Shown one piece after another: positions 23,601-38,600 of a stretch of DNA of 64,000 nt. Location of the stretch: positions 5,889,501-5,953,500 of the forward strand of contig NC_064047.1 in NCBI RefSeq assembly GCF_932526225.1, written 5' to 3'. The notes under the pieces are model-generated. The model saw only the letters and a list, made by a program, of their open reading frames with translations. It did not search any database and was not told the DNA's origin. Origin of the DNA: Nematostella vectensis (taxonomy: Eukaryota > Cnidaria > Anthozoa > Actiniaria > Edwardsiidae). Position numbers and translations under genes: made by a program. Position 1 is the first letter of the stretch, and each line of letters starts with the position of its first letter.

Positions 23601-26600
23601 CGCTGAATGGGGTCAGTGATAAAAAGCTCGCCGTAGATCTGGAAGTAAGGTCTGAAGAAGATATGCGAGATAATGGCCCATGATGGGGGCTGGTTCGGGA
23701 ACAGTATCGCCTGCTGAGCCACGCCGTACGCCAGCAAGAAGATGACCATAATGAGGAGGAAGTAAATCATATCCACCGTCTGGAATACGAATAGTATTCA
23801 TGGTAAGAGCCTTGCAATAGCTCGCCTTTGGTACATGTGGGAGACTTAATTGGTACATGTGGGAGACTTAATTTAAAGAAAACGACCACAAACTGTCAAT
23901 AAACAGAGTTTTCAATAAAATATTGTATATTTTAACAAGGCATTGACAGCTTAAAAATAAACTGCAGAAAATTAAAAGCCAACAATAAACCACGACTCCA
24001 GACATGCGCAGTACCATGACGCTGCCCCTTTAACCGCTGTCACTGAAGCACACCCTGAGAGTGTAATGCCGTGCATTTCCTGATACTTCACTGTGCAGTG
24101 TGTCGCTCGTTTCACGTACTTGTTTGTGGAGGAATGGAAACAAGCGACTCAAAAAGGGTAACAATTTCCAGATTTCCGAAAACATGCCCATATCTATCGA
24201 TCTTAGTAATCATGCATGTAAGAATTAGGTGAAGGTCTGCGAAGGCATGGAGGAAACACGATAATAAATCAGCGCTGGTTTGAATGGTATGTTGTACGAG
24301 TCTGTTAAGATATAGTTTCGATGACATTCAGCTTTTCTGAATGTTAAAAGCGGGAGACCTGCGGTATTCCGTTAGGGCCATGCGCACTAGCACAGCAAGC
24401 ATTAAGTGTGTTACCTCCGTAGGTAATAGTAACCATGTAATCATTACATAAGTCACGGTAGTAAAAAATCACTGGCATTCCCACGTAGGAAGGTCGCCTT
24501 CGTACACCCATTGGCTCTAAACGAAGCTAAACGCTTTTCGGGGTGTCAGTGAAGATTTTTCGAATAAACTTACCGTCTTAGGAGCATATAAAGATGTGTT
24601 AGTTACCCCAAAAGATCTTGTAACCATCATCAGAAGTAAAACTCTGTACCTACTCCTAAATCAAGGCGTCTTCTCGTTGTAACAGTGCTCAGTAAACACG
24701 AATTCGCGTTTACGTGATCTTTCTCGACATGCGATAAAAGAGATCAATTTTTGAAGAGATTACATGTTTTATGCTATGTCCAAAGGAATTGGCCGAAAAA
24801 AGAGACGGTAAAAAAAGATATGGATAATGGGTATTCCAAGTAAGGAATTTATGGAATTGAGTACTCACCATTCGGCCAATCATGACGACATACGGACCGA
24901 GATGTTGGCTCACTGAGAAAATATCCAGCAGCCGAATAATCCACAGCATGATGTCGAGGCAGTAGATGATATGGCCAGCATTGAAGGTAGAAGAGTTAAG
25001 CCTCAGTCCCAGGCCCACAAAGAAAAGAACCACAGCGACCCCGTCACAGATGTTCCATTTGCTGGAGGCCCACGCCTTGAATCTGTTGTCAGAAGCGGAT
25101 GAGTCTGACTGAAAGATCTGGGGAAAAATAAAAACAACCGTGAATCTGCTACCTGATAAAACATTTATGCTGCGAACCTAATTATGTGCATAAGAGAGAC
25201 CATCCATACATCACCACGGAGAATATTTCTCGGAAAACTTCCTAGAAATTCCTTCCTTGAAATTGGCCAAGACAACCGGTTGGACGATGAATATATCTGG
25301 AATTGAGGGTGGGGTCGAGGTGCTATTATTACCTTAGGGGGGGGGGGGTAATTGGAATTTTCTGGGAATCAGGCATTGTTCTTGAACAAAATCACCTGCC
25401 GAATTTCCTCGGTACAGAGGGTGAACACGAAGACGATGAGTACGATCTCTGAGATGTATGGATTACTCGGCTGCTTGACGAGAACCACAAAGCTGAACAG
25501 TATCAGGAACATGAAGTAAGCAATCTGAAACAAACGATCATGGGAACCTTAAACAGCAGTTTCCTAGGTAGGACTTCCGGGTTTCTGGGTATCACTTCCG
25601 GTATGGTGAGTATCATTTCCGGTTTGCTGAGTATCACTTCCGGTATGGTGACAATTACTTCCGTTTTGATGGGTATCACTTCTTGAATACGCTACACTAT
25701 GTTACCCACCACATTAGTCCAGAACTATTGTGCCCTCGATAATTCCACCAAATTAGGGTATACAATGTAACCCACCACATTATCTTACAACTTTGCCCTC
25801 AATAAGTCCAACCCACCACATTTGCCCAGAACTTTGTGATGGGAGCACGATAGAACTCCAGAATTCTCCGACCCAGCCCCAATCTCCGGCTTTTTGTCTC
25901 GTGATCAATATCCGAGCGAGGACTGGACGGACTTGTAGGTCGGCTCGGGGCCGTGGACTCCAATCTTTCTCGGTCGAAAGTACTTTAATGAAGAAACAGA
26001 GAGAAATAATGAGGACACTATATTCTGTGATAGTTGTCTCTAGAGATTGGCTTTATGGTAAACTATGCAAAATCTAACAATTGTAAGCCTATTCCCCAAA
26101 CATTTTGATAAAGATCCTTTAGTAGGAAAAAAAATATTAAGTCACAGGAATCAATTTCCCCGTTCAGTGGGTGAGCTTGTTCCGAATCCCATGCCTCCTC
26201 ACGATTCTACGGGCACAGGAAACCCGCTAAGAATGCCTTTGATTAATCTGAACAACCTTGGAATACGAGTAGTGGTGTTACCTAAGTGTTACAGGGTTTG
26301 GCGCGTGAATTATTCCATGGTGATAATTGTTTCGAGAATGTTTATCACATGCGGTTTTACTATGCGGTTTCCAATGTTCTGCGAACTATTGCCGTCGATT
26401 TACAACAGCTAAATCGATTTCTGGCCTTCCGTCATTCAAAATCCTTGAGGCGCTTTCATTTACCAGCATTAACTTTCCAACCATGCAACCCATCTGTAAG
26501 GCAGTGATCGATCCAAAAGCACCAATTGTAAATCCGGTTTGAAAACATTTACGAGAGTTTCGCAGAATATCAAAAATCGAAGTACGGTAAAAGATAGCAG

Positions 26601-29600
26601 GCTTGCATTCATGATCAAATAATTCGCCAATCAGGTAGTACAATCAGTTTAATCCCAGTACCTCAGACTCTTCTTACTCTGCCTTCTCTTCCAAGGTGAA
26701 GCGAACTCGTCCTCCTCCGACTCGCTATCCGCTCCAAGCTCCTGCATGTGCTCCACGATGGTTACGGGGAGCTGTGATAGCTCCTTTCGTGTCTTGAACT
26801 CTACATTGAAGATAAATGGGGGGACCAGGATTCCGAGCAGAATCTGAAGGGATGAAAAGGGTGTAATAGTTTAGTATGAGTGATGGGAGGGGCCTTCCGA
26901 GCAGAATCTGAAGGGATGAAAAGGGCGTAATAGCTTAGTATAAGCGATGGGAGGGGCCTTCCGAGCAGAATCTGAAGGGACGAAAAGGGTGTAATAGTTT
27001 AGTATGAGCGATGGGAGGACCCAGGATTCTGAGCAGAATCTGAAGGGATGAAAAGGGCGTAATAGCTTAGTATCAGTGATGGGAGGACCCAGGATTCTGA
27101 GCAGAATCTGAAGGGATGAAAAGGGCGTAATAGCTTAGTATGAGCGATGGGAGGACCCAGGATTCTGAGCAGAATCTGAAGGGATGAAAAGGGTGTAATA
27201 GCTTAGTATAAGCGATGGGAGGGGCCTTCCGAGCAGAATCTGAAGGGATGAAAAGGGTGTAATAGCTTAGTATGAGTGATGGGAGGGGCCTTCCGAGCAG
27301 AATCTGAAGGGATGAAAAGGGTGTAATAGCTTAGTATGAGTGATGGGAGGGGCCTTCCGAGCAGAATCTGAAGGGATGAAAAGGGCGTAATAGTTTAGTA
27401 TGAGCGATGGGAGGACCCAGGATTCCGAGCAGAATCTGAAGGGATGAAAAGGGCGTAATAGCTTAGTATGAGCGATGGGAGGGGCCTTCCGAGCAGAATC
27501 TGAAGGGATGAAAAGGGCGTAATAGTTTAGTATGAGCGATGGGAGGGGCCTTCCGAGCAGAATCTGAAGGGATGAAAAGGGCGTAATAGCTTAGTATGAG
27601 CGATGGGAGGGGCCTTCCGAGCAGAATCTGAAGGGATGAAAAGGGCGTAATAGTTTAGTATGAGCGATGGGAGGGGCCTTCCGAGCAGAATCTGAAGGGA
27701 TGAAAAGGGCGTAATAGCTTAGTATGAGCGATGGGAGGGGCCTTCCGAGCAGAATCTGAAGGGATGAAAAGGGCGTAATAGCTTAGTATGAGTGATGGGA
27801 GGGGCCTTCCGAGCAGAATCTGAAGGGATGAAAAGGGCGTAATAGCTTAGTATGAGTGATGGGAGGGGCCTTCCGAGCAGAATCTGAAGGGATGAAAAGG
27901 GTGTAATAGCTTAGTATGAGTGATGGGAGGGGCCTTCCGAGCAGAATCTGAAGGGATGAAAAGGGTGTAATAGTTTAGTATGAGCGATGGGAGGGGCCTT
28001 CCGAGCAGAATCTGAAGGGATGAAAAGGGTGTAATAGTTTAGTATGAGTGATGGGAGGGGCCTTCCGAGCAGAATCTGAAGGGATGAAAAGGGTGTAATA
28101 GCTTAGTATGAGCGATGGGAGGGGCCTTCCGAGCAGAATCTGAAGGGATGAAAAGGGTGTAATAGTTTAGTATGAGTGATGGGAGGGGCCTTCCGAGCAG
28201 AATCTGAAGGGATGAAAAGGGAGTAATAGTTTAGTATGAGCGATGGGAGGGGCCTTCCGAGCAGAATCTGAAGGGATGAAAAGGGTGTAATAGTTTAGTA
28301 TGAGCAATGGGAGGGGCCTTCCGAGCAGAATCTGAAGGGATGAAAAGGGTGTAATAGCTTAGTATGAGTGATGGGAGGGGCCTTCCGAGCAGAATCTGAA
28401 GGGATGAAAAGGGTGTAATAGCTTAGTATGAGCGATGAGAGGACCCAGGATTCTGAGCAGAATCTGAAGGGATGAAAAGGGTGTAATAGTTTAGTATGAG
28501 CGATGGGAGGACCCAGGATTCTGAGCAGAATCTGAAGGGATGAAAAGGGTGTAATAGTTTAGTATGAGTGATGGGAGGGGCCTTCCGAGCAGAATCTGAA
28601 GGGATGAAAAGGGAGTACTGTTAGTATGAGCGGTGACTATGATAGCAAAATCTGAAGGGATGAAAAGGGAGTACTGTTAGTATGAGCGGTGACTATGATA
28701 GCAAAATCTGAAGGGATGAAAAGGGAGTACTGTTAGTATGAGCGGTGACTATGATAGCAAAATCTGAAGGGATGAAAAGGGAGTACTGTTAGTATGAGCG
28801 GTGAATACGACGGCGATGATGGCGACGATGACCATGATGACAATGACGTTATAATGCTGATAAATTAAATATGACGATGGTGACCATGGCGTCCTTTTGG
28901 ACTTGTAGAAGGTCATAATGATGATGATGCGGTAAAGCCTGTGATAGTTGACTTGCACTAAGGATCACGTGACTCTTTGAGTAACAACCTCACGCCAAAA
29001 TAAATACAGAGATGGCCCTTTTTGACATAACTTATATATAGTTGATTTGTAAGCGTTGATTACGTTGCTTTTGTTATTGTTATATTGCAACAAAAACCTG
29101 GAGCGCGCGCGAGTTTGCTACCCCAAATGTAACATGCATTGTGTGCCTATTGCTTGTTTCATACGCACCTTCATTGATCGCATGTTGGCGCTACGCATCG
29201 CTCCCATCCAGATCTCGGTCAGTAACCCCTGGCAACAGGTGTGTGCGACGAACTCTTTGTGCTCCGTGGCCACTGCTAGCGTCAGGCATGTGTGCCCGCA
29301 GTAGATGTCCAGGTGATAGGTCAGCAGCTTTTGAGCAGCACGCTCGTTGGCATGGAAACATTCATTCAAGAGGTCCAGCGCAACTTGCTTGAACTCGCTA
29401 GTAACAAAAGAACACAGTAAACCGTGCGCGTTTGTTGGCGAAAAAGTTTGTTCGAAAAAGTCATTCCTAAAGTACAGCGCAATATGGAAGAACTCGCGTA
29501 TTTGTTGACCACCTCGAAGAACTAGCACGTTTGTTGATATGGGAAAAGTCCAGCGCCACATGGAAGAACTTGCTAACAACATAAGCATACAGTCAGTCAA

Positions 29601-32600
29601 GTACCTGAACTTCCCATCATGCTCCGGTTCACCTTTGTGGTGTCGTCTCACCTTAGGGAGACAGAGGTCGCAAAGGAGAGTTCAGCTACAGGACTAACAA
29701 TTCCAAAAACCACACGCCTAAGCATTACGTCCTCGGAAACACAGCGTTTTCTGTCTTATTATTTCCCCCCCCCCCCCCGTCAATCGAAGTTGGCCGTCAT
29801 AAAATTCTACCACAAATACTACGTTTGTATAACATCACAAACAGACAAAGGAAAACAATGGCATGAAATTTTTCAATTCTCAAAGTTGGCTTAATTTCTT
29901 ATCAGAGCCCAACTTCTCCCAAAAAAAAATAGGAGAATTCATAATTTGAACATTTTAAAATTGCACTTCAAGCCTCATATCTCGAAGACGAATCCAAGAT
30001 AAGGAACCTCTATGCAAAAATTCAAGCTTACCAAACTTAACCAGACCTTATTTTGGGAAAACTAGCCATTTTTTTTTGCTCTGTCTCACAAACACTATGA
30101 ATTGTTTCTCCAAAAGCTTACCTGACGTTGCACTCCACCTTGGCCAACACATCCGTCTTCATCTCGTCATGTGAGATCCTCTCGGCCATCTCCATGTAGA
30201 TGCGCGACGCCAGCAGAGCCTTAGCAAGGGCGTGCTCCCCTCGTTCCCATAGAAACAGCGCCATCTTCTGCATCTTGCACAGCACCGCCCATATGAGCAG
30301 CTCGTTGAAGGGATAGTCGCAGTGCTCGGCCATGAACTTTGGTCTCTCGTTGATGAACATTCCGAGGTGACTTGTCACATCCAGGCCCTGGAGGGAATCA
30401 AGCAATTGCTTAGGTTCACATCAGGCGCGTTTATAGGGTATGTGCCTTCAACTCGACCACGTCTGAATCTGCGCTCTCGTAATTCAGCTTCCCAGCTGCA
30501 ATGAAAGCGATTAGCTACCCAAATTTATTATTTATTTATTATTTATTATTATTACACGCGCATTGCAGGCAAGCGCCTTGAGCTAATAGCACGCTTAGGT
30601 ATTAGGTGGCCAGAGCTCTGAAAATACTAAACCCTGTAAAACAGGTTACGACTGGGATACCGTTTAAACAGTGCTAGCATATCAGTGTCAATCTTAGTGG
30701 CATAACTATTAGTATTTTTGGCGGAGGAGGTGCACAGTTATTTGGGTCTTTTTTACGCTGAAGTGCTCCGTTTGTTATTACTTTATAAATACTGCTGGCT
30801 TAAATGCTGATATGCCTTTGATTTTCCCTAGTGGGACTCAACTACCAAGGTGACAGATTGTCCGATACTTGCCGTCATAAGTAGGCGATGGCTCACTACA
30901 TACAGTGATCCATCGTTCGTTGTTGTTATCTGCCTTTGCGGATGGTTTGAACACGTACCGTCATTAGTGAAGACGTTTGCCCACTGCATCCTGTATAAAC
31001 GCCTCCAAGCATTCTTCCGATGAGATTGTTCACATCCTCTAGCGAGAACCCGTTTCTTATCTACACAATAAGACAACGCGTGTAGAAGTTATAGCTTAAA
31101 GAGTCTCTGACAGACGCCTTTTATTTACACTTTCTCAAGCGCATTGTGGGTAGCCTGCAATGCAGGTGTTTGTTTACCCGGTGTTTTTATAGCGAAAAAC
31201 GGCCTTTCGTAGCCGCCATCTTGGATTTTGAGCAAAAATAAAATCCAAGATGGCGGCTATAAAAACACCGGGCAAACGCCTTCATTGCATGCTAAAACAC
31301 CACCATCATCATCCTCGGTGAAAGTGGACTGCTTCTCACGCAATTTTTCACCTTTCAAAATCCAAGATGGAGGCTAAGAATCGCTCAAGGCCGGTTTTTC
31401 GATATGAAAACAATGTAACCTGCATTGAAGGCTACATTGTGGCCTTCGTGCAACCAGCGCCGACATTACCAGCATTGCTCGGTTGACCAGACAATCTTAA
31501 CACTACAGACCGTTTTTCATTGATTAGCAAGGTACACCTGTTTCAAATAAGGTTACACCCAGAGAATCTAAGTGCTGTAACCCGCATTGTTTTATGGGTA
31601 TCAAATTAAAAAAAGCGTAAATAAAAATAAACACAGGGTTAGAAAGCTTTAGCATTCTTGTTTATGTACCGCTAAACCTTCACACGGCGTCAAGACCAGG
31701 ATTCAGCCATTTATACGTTTATCCATGAACCACTGCCGGTTACGATACATTGATTCGCGGGTGCAACCTTAACTGAAATAGGTGTACACAAAAGAGACTA
31801 AAAACTTTGAGAAGAGTACGACATTTTTAAATAAATAAAAGGAAAAAATGTTAATAAAAAAGCTTTGCCATTTACGTTTTTTATTAACATTTTTGCTTCA
31901 GCCAAGCTGGCTTGCACGTTGTCTCTCCACAAAGAATCTCCGTGTCTACAAGATACACGCACCATACAATCAAATCTGGTTAAACTCTTACTTTGTCTTC
32001 ACCAATCATTTGCTGGAAAGAGTAACTGGATTTTGCCCTCTGAAACAAAACAAAACAAAACAACGAATTGAGAACACATTTTTAACGAATGGGAAGACTA
32101 GGACTCGTTCACTACTTCTTTAAAATTCTGATCGTTTAAGGCTGGTTCTAACAAGGACGCAAGCGCAAGCGTAAGCGCGCAACACAAGTCAAAATCGGTG
32201 AAACACAAGCGCAAGCGCAAAAAAATAAAGCAGTTGCGTTCTTTTGCGTATGCTTTCTAGAATCGAGGATTGACGTGCGCTGCGCTTACGCTTACTTTCA
32301 AGTGAGAACAATCCTTCTGTATACTTTACAGACCCATTGCCAGCCGCACCTTTGCTATGGCTCGTCCAATTTTGAGATGATTATAATTGTTATCGGCTAA
32401 TGCTTGGCAGAAACCTAGCCCTTATTTAGTGTTGTGTGGCATGTCCTGTAAGTGTTATCTGGTGTTGCGTGACTCACCCTGTAAATCTTACCTGGTGTTG
32501 TGTGACATGCCCTTTTGTTACCTAGCGTTGTTCGACATGCCCTTTTATTGTTATCTGGTGTTGCGTGACATGCCCTTTTATTGATATCTGGTGGTGCGTG

Positions 32601-35600
32601 ACATGCGTTTTATTGTTATCTTGTGTTGCGTGACATACCTTTTTTATTGTTACCTGGTGTTGCGTGACATGCCCTTTTATTGTTATCTGGTGTTGCGTGA
32701 CATGCCCTTTTATTGTTACCTGGTTTTGCGTGACATGCGTTTTATTGTTATCTGGTGTGGCGTGACATGCCCTTTTATTGTTATCTGGTTTTGCGTGACA
32801 TTCCATTTTATTGTTACCTGGTGTTGTGTGACATGCCCTATTATTGTTATCCGGTGTTGCGTTACATGTCCTTACCCCTCTGTATAACGCCAAGAGTCGC
32901 TCGGGAGTAAGGAACTGCCCCATGCTCACACCGTTCTCAAGGAGAAGTTTGACGAACTCGACTCTGTTGTTGAGAAGGGCGTCCATCATTGCACTATTTA
33001 AATCCTCTACCTGGTGAGGAAAAAAGCAATGTTATTCTTGACATAACCCTGACATCTCTGTCTGGCGACGAGGGATTAGCTTTCACTCATGCGTATTACC
33101 TCCCACTTCTGTCCTTCGACAAAGATTTCTGACTTTGCGATGTCAACGCGGTTCCAAACAAGTGCAAGACTCAACTGGTCAGCGGCAGAAGCATGCTGAG
33201 CTGAAATGGTAAGAGGGGACACCCACATGGATTGGACGACAGTCAGGGCTCAATTGTCGAAAAGAAAGCGCGCGCCGTTCGGTTCTGTTGAAACGTTGTT
33301 GTTCATTAAAGGTTTGTTCTCACTTGGACATAAGCGCAAGCGCACGTAATTTTCAGATTCTCGCTAGAACGCAAGCCCAAGAGAACGAAACTGCTTGATT
33401 TTCTTGGGCTTGTGTTTGACCGATTTTCACTTGTGTTGCGCTTCCGTTTGCGCTTACGTTTGGCTTGCGTCCTAGTGAGAACCAAACATAACTATTCACC
33501 ATTATCAATTAAGTTTGACGCGTGGTATTATTTTTGATAATGGGGAACTTAAGCAAACACGTTTCTGAACGACAGACGGCAACCGGAAGTTTAACGTTTT
33601 CCGTCTTTGTGATGTTTTTGCTCAATTCCAATGAAAGAAGACGGTTCTATTCTAGCACGTAGTCTAAAATATGAAACCTCCTAGCTTTGCGATAGCGTTA
33701 AACATAAAGATTATCTACTTCCGGTTGCCGTCTGTCGTCCAGAAACGTGTTTCCTTAAGCTCTCTATTGTTGCATCTGCTTTGGAAGCCTCACCTTTGAG
33801 GAGTGCGCGAAGGATTGCTCTGTCAATGTCTACTCCTTCTTCGTCAACCCGAAAGATGGTTATCTGTTGGATTGAGTAACAATGATGATACGGTGAAAGG
33901 TACGGGATATTCATTGAACACATGCAAGCTGCTAATCAATATTTCTATTTGTCACGCGTCGTCCATTGTAGAAGGGTAGAAGGCCAGGTAACGGTCTTCA
34001 CTTTGCTTGTTACAAACACTTAAGAGGCAACCCCGAGTCGTACATGTGTCGCTTATTGTATTCATGTATTGCTGTATTGCTTATTGCAGATTGTGTAAAT
34101 GGGATGAGTTCCAATTAAAATATTTAGAAAAGTTTCACATGCGATGAAGAACTACAACGCTTTTGTGCTTCGTAACGCAGTGATTTTGGCAATAAATTTT
34201 GCTATTATTTTTTGAAGTTTTGTCGGTGGATTAATGAGGAGGAGGAAGAGGTCATTTCCTGACATTCGATTAACATTAATGTTTGTTGCCATTTGTATGT
34301 TTGTGAAAAGTTCGGCTCTTTCATCACAAAATTTGGGGCATCTTGTCAGGAAATGAACCTCATCCTCAACCCCACCGGTAGCGCAAATAGGGCATATCCT
34401 CTCATTTGCTCTTTTGTAAGGTTTTCGATAACGCGCAGCTTCGATTTCGAGCTTATGATTACTAATTCGCAGTTTTGTCAGCGCGATTCTGCGGTTTATA
34501 TTGGTGACCTGGCTGATTTGGTTTCAAATTCGTATGTTGTTTTGATTCTTTTCTTATGTCATTATGTATGTCGCCGAACCATGTCTGTAACTCAGCTTCT
34601 TGTATTCCTTGTTTTATTAATTTTTCAATTGCATTAAAATTATCAGTTATTAGATTTTGGCATTCCCATATATCTCCCAGCCCATTTCGATTGAGCCAGT
34701 CTTTTATTTTATAACTCCAGAAGGCTTTGTAATCCAGTTGTATGCAGTTTTCGAAAGTTTCTGGGTTTCGTATACATTAGATAATATCAGCCATAATTTA
34801 AAAGATCGCATTTTTACCTTCCAAGTTCGCCTCTGCATGCGTTATTACTTGCACCTTTACCAACGCCGAGCAACATTTTACAGAACTTTATATGAACTTG
34901 TTCTATTGGTCCTTTTCATTTGTAGCGGTTCCCATACCCCAAACCTCACTCCGATACAGTAGAATGGGGGCTATCAGCGTATCAAATAGCTTTACCCATA
35001 CAGTAGAATGGGGGCTATCAGCGTATCAAATAGCTTTACCCATACAGTAGAATGGGGCTATCAGCGTATCAAATAGCTTTACCCATACAGTAGAATGGGG
35101 GCTATCAGCGTATCAAATAGCTTCATTGTGAGTTTAGGATCAGCTCTAAAGTAGTCTCCTAATTCTTTTCTCAATTTGTAAAGTGCTTTCTGGGCTCTTT
35201 GTTTGAGCTCTTGTTTTGCCAGAGCAAAATTTCCAAAAGCCGATAAATGAAGTCCGAGGTAAAGCAAACAACATAGCCTATGTAGTTTGCCGTTGATATT
35301 AATATCGTCTAGGTATGTTGCAAGTGTCTAGCTGCTCAGGAAGGTCGTGTACATATAAATTGAACAGCGTTGGGCTCAGGTCAGAATGGGAAGAACCTCC
35401 CCCCCCCAATTCGGATTATCGCAACATACTGGCTGACTTTGGTAGAGGCTCAACTGTATTGTCGCCATTAAATTTACTCACTGCTTGTTGCAAACACATT
35501 GTACTCACATATTGCTCGTTGCAAACACATTGTACTCACATATTGCTTGTTGCAAACACATTGCACTCACATATTGCTTGTTGCAAACACATTGCACTCA

Positions 35601-38600
35601 CATATTGCTTGTTGCAAACACATTGCACTCACATATTGCTTGTTGCAAACACATTGTTCTCACATATTGCTCGTTGCAAACACATTGTTCTCACATATTG
35701 CTCGTTGCAAACACATTGCACTCACATATTGCTTGTTGCAAACACATTGCACTCACATATTGCTTGTTGCAAACACATTGCACTCACATATTGCTTGTTG
35801 CAAACACATTGCACTCACATATTGCTTGTTGCAAACACATTGCACTCACATATTGCTTGTTGCAAACACATTGTTCTCACATATTGCTCGTTGCAAACAC
35901 ATTGTTCTCACATATTGCTCGTTGCAAACACATTGCACTCACATATTGCTTGTTGCAAACACATTGCACTCACATATTGCTTGTTGCAAACACATTGCAC
36001 TCACATATTGCTTGTTGCAAACACATTGTTCTCACATATTGCTCGTTGCAAACACATTGTTCTCACATATTGCTCGTTGCAAACACATTGCACTCACATA
36101 CTGCTCGTTGCAAACACATTGTTCTCACATACTGCTCGTTGCAAACACATTGTTCTCACATATTGCTCGTTGCAAACACATTGCACTCACATATTGCTTG
36201 TTGCAAACACATTGCACTCACATATTGCTTGTTGCAAACACATTGCACTCACATATTGCTTGTTGCAAACACATTGCACTCACATATTGCTTGTTGCAAA
36301 CACATTGTTCTCACATATTGCTTGTTGCAAACACATTGCACTCACATATTGCTTGTTGCAAACACATTGTACTCACATATTGCTTGTTGCAAACACATTG
36401 CACTCACATATTGCTTGTTGCAAACACATTGCACTCACATATTGCTTGTTGCAAACACATTGTTCTCACATATTGCTTGTTGCAAACACATTGTTCTCAC
36501 ATATTGCTTGTTGCAAACACATTGCACTCACATATTGCTTGTTGCAAACACATTGTACTCACATATTGCTTGTTGCAAACACATTGTTCTCACATATTGC
36601 TTGTTGCAAACACATTGCACTCACATATTGCTTGTTGCAAACACATTGCACTCACATATTGCTTGTTGCAAACACATTGTTCTCACATATTGCTTGTTGC
36701 AAACACATTGCACTCACATATTGCTTGTTGCAAACACATTGCACTCACATATTGCTTGTTGCAAACACATTGCAGGACTTCCCGATAGAGCTCGAGCTTT
36801 TTGTCGTCGTCCGCTTCTGGGAACGCCGTCTCAATTTTCATTAGTAACTTCCGGTGCTCCACAATGTCAACAAGGTCCGTCATTTCTCTAGAAATAATAT
36901 TTTGTTCTCAACACGACTTCCAAGCGAATCCCCCGACAACGGCACTAAGCAAGGCAGTTACAGATTAAGGATTATCGATGTACCCCAAACCCATTGTCAC
37001 CATAATGGGGGTCATTTCTTTTTGGAGGATCATCAAATACTATACTTTTTTCATGTGATACCTACCCCCCAGCGCCCCCAGTAATCCCCTTTAAGGATTA
37101 ATACTCACACTTCACTGCTCTTGTCCTGTACTATACCCACACTTCACTGCTCTTGTCCTGTACTATACTCACACTTCACTGCTCTTGTCCTGTACTATAC
37201 TCACACTTCACTGCTCTTGTCCTGTTTTATGAACCTCTGTGCATCCGCTAGCGCCCCCAGTAATCCCCCTTTAAGGGTTTATACTCACACTTCACTGCTC
37301 TTGTCCTGTACTATACTCACACTTCACTGCTCTTGTCCTGTTTTATGAACCTCTGTGCATCCGCTAGCGCCCCCAGTAATCCCCCTTTAAGGGTTTATAC
37401 TCACACTTCACTGCTCTTGTCCTGTACTATACTCACACTTCATTGCTCTTGTCCTGTACTATGCACCTATGCGCCCCCAGTAATACCCCTTTAAGGATTT
37501 ATACTCACAATTCGCTGCTCTTGTCCTGTACTATGCACCTCTGCGCATCTGCTAGCGCCCCCAGTAATCCCCCTTTAAGGATTTATACTCACATTTCGCT
37601 GCTCTTGTCCTGTACTATGCACCTCTGCGAATCTGCTAGCGCCCCCAGTAATCCCCCTTTAAGGATTTATACTCACATTTCGCTGCTCTTGTCCTGTACT
37701 ATGAATCTCTGCGCATCTGCTAGCGCCCCCAGTAATCCCCCTTTAAGGATTTATACTCACATTTCGCTGCTCTTGTCCTGTACTATGCACCTCTGCGAAT
37801 CTGCTAGCGCCCCCAGTAATCCCCCTTTAAGGATTTATACTCACATTTCGCTGCTCTTGTCCTGTATTATGAATCTCTGCGCATCTGCTAGCGCCCCCAG
37901 TAATCCCCCTTTAAGGATTTATACTCACATTTCGCTGCTCTTGTCCTGTACTATGAATCTCTGCGCATCTGCTAGCGCCCTCAGTAATCCCCCTTTAAGG
38001 ATTAATACTCACACTTCACTGCTCTAGTCCTGTACTATGAACCTCTGCTCATCTGCTAGCGCCCCCAGTAATCCCCCTTAAAGGATTAATACTCACACTT
38101 CACTGCTCTTGTCCTGTACTATGAATCTCTGCTCATCTGCTAGCGCCCCCAGTTATCCCCCTTTAAGGATTAATACTCACACTTCACTGCTCTTGTCCTG
38201 TACTATGAACCTCTGCGAATCTGCGAGCGCCCCCAGTAATCCCCTTAGAGGATTAATACTCACACTTCACTGCTCTTGTCCTGTACTATGAACCTCGCTG
38301 CTAGCATCTGCTAGCGCCCCCAGTAATCCCCCTTAAAGGATTAATACTCACACTTCACTGCTCTTGTCCTGTACTATGCACCTCTGCGAATCTGCTAGCG
38401 CCCCCAGTAATCCCCTTAAAGGATTAATACTCACACTTCACTGCTCTTGTCCTGTACTATGAACCTCGCTGCTAGCATCTGCTAGCGCCCCCAGTAATCC
38501 CCCTTAAAGGATTAATACTCACACTTCACTGCTCTGGTCCTGTACTATGAATCTCTGCGCATCTGCTAGCGCCCCCAGTAATCCCCCTTTAAGGATTTAT

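Noticed and set aside
26386-26643. Minus-strand 85-codon frame between TRPM2 exons 15 and 16
   Set aside because: The phase-consistent exons 15 and 16 bracket it, channel alignment leaves no room for it, and no splice sites or family are evident.
35485-36773. CRISPR-like array
   Set aside because: No variable spacers: units are directly adjacent 31-bp tandem repeats in a eukaryotic intron.
35315-36891. Three overlapping plus-strand open frames of 429-509 codons (repeating [15 protein letters not shown]-like peptides)
   Set aside because: They are produced by the stop-free 31-bp minisatellite, which is open in every plus frame. The real coding sequence is on the minus strand at the array's edge.
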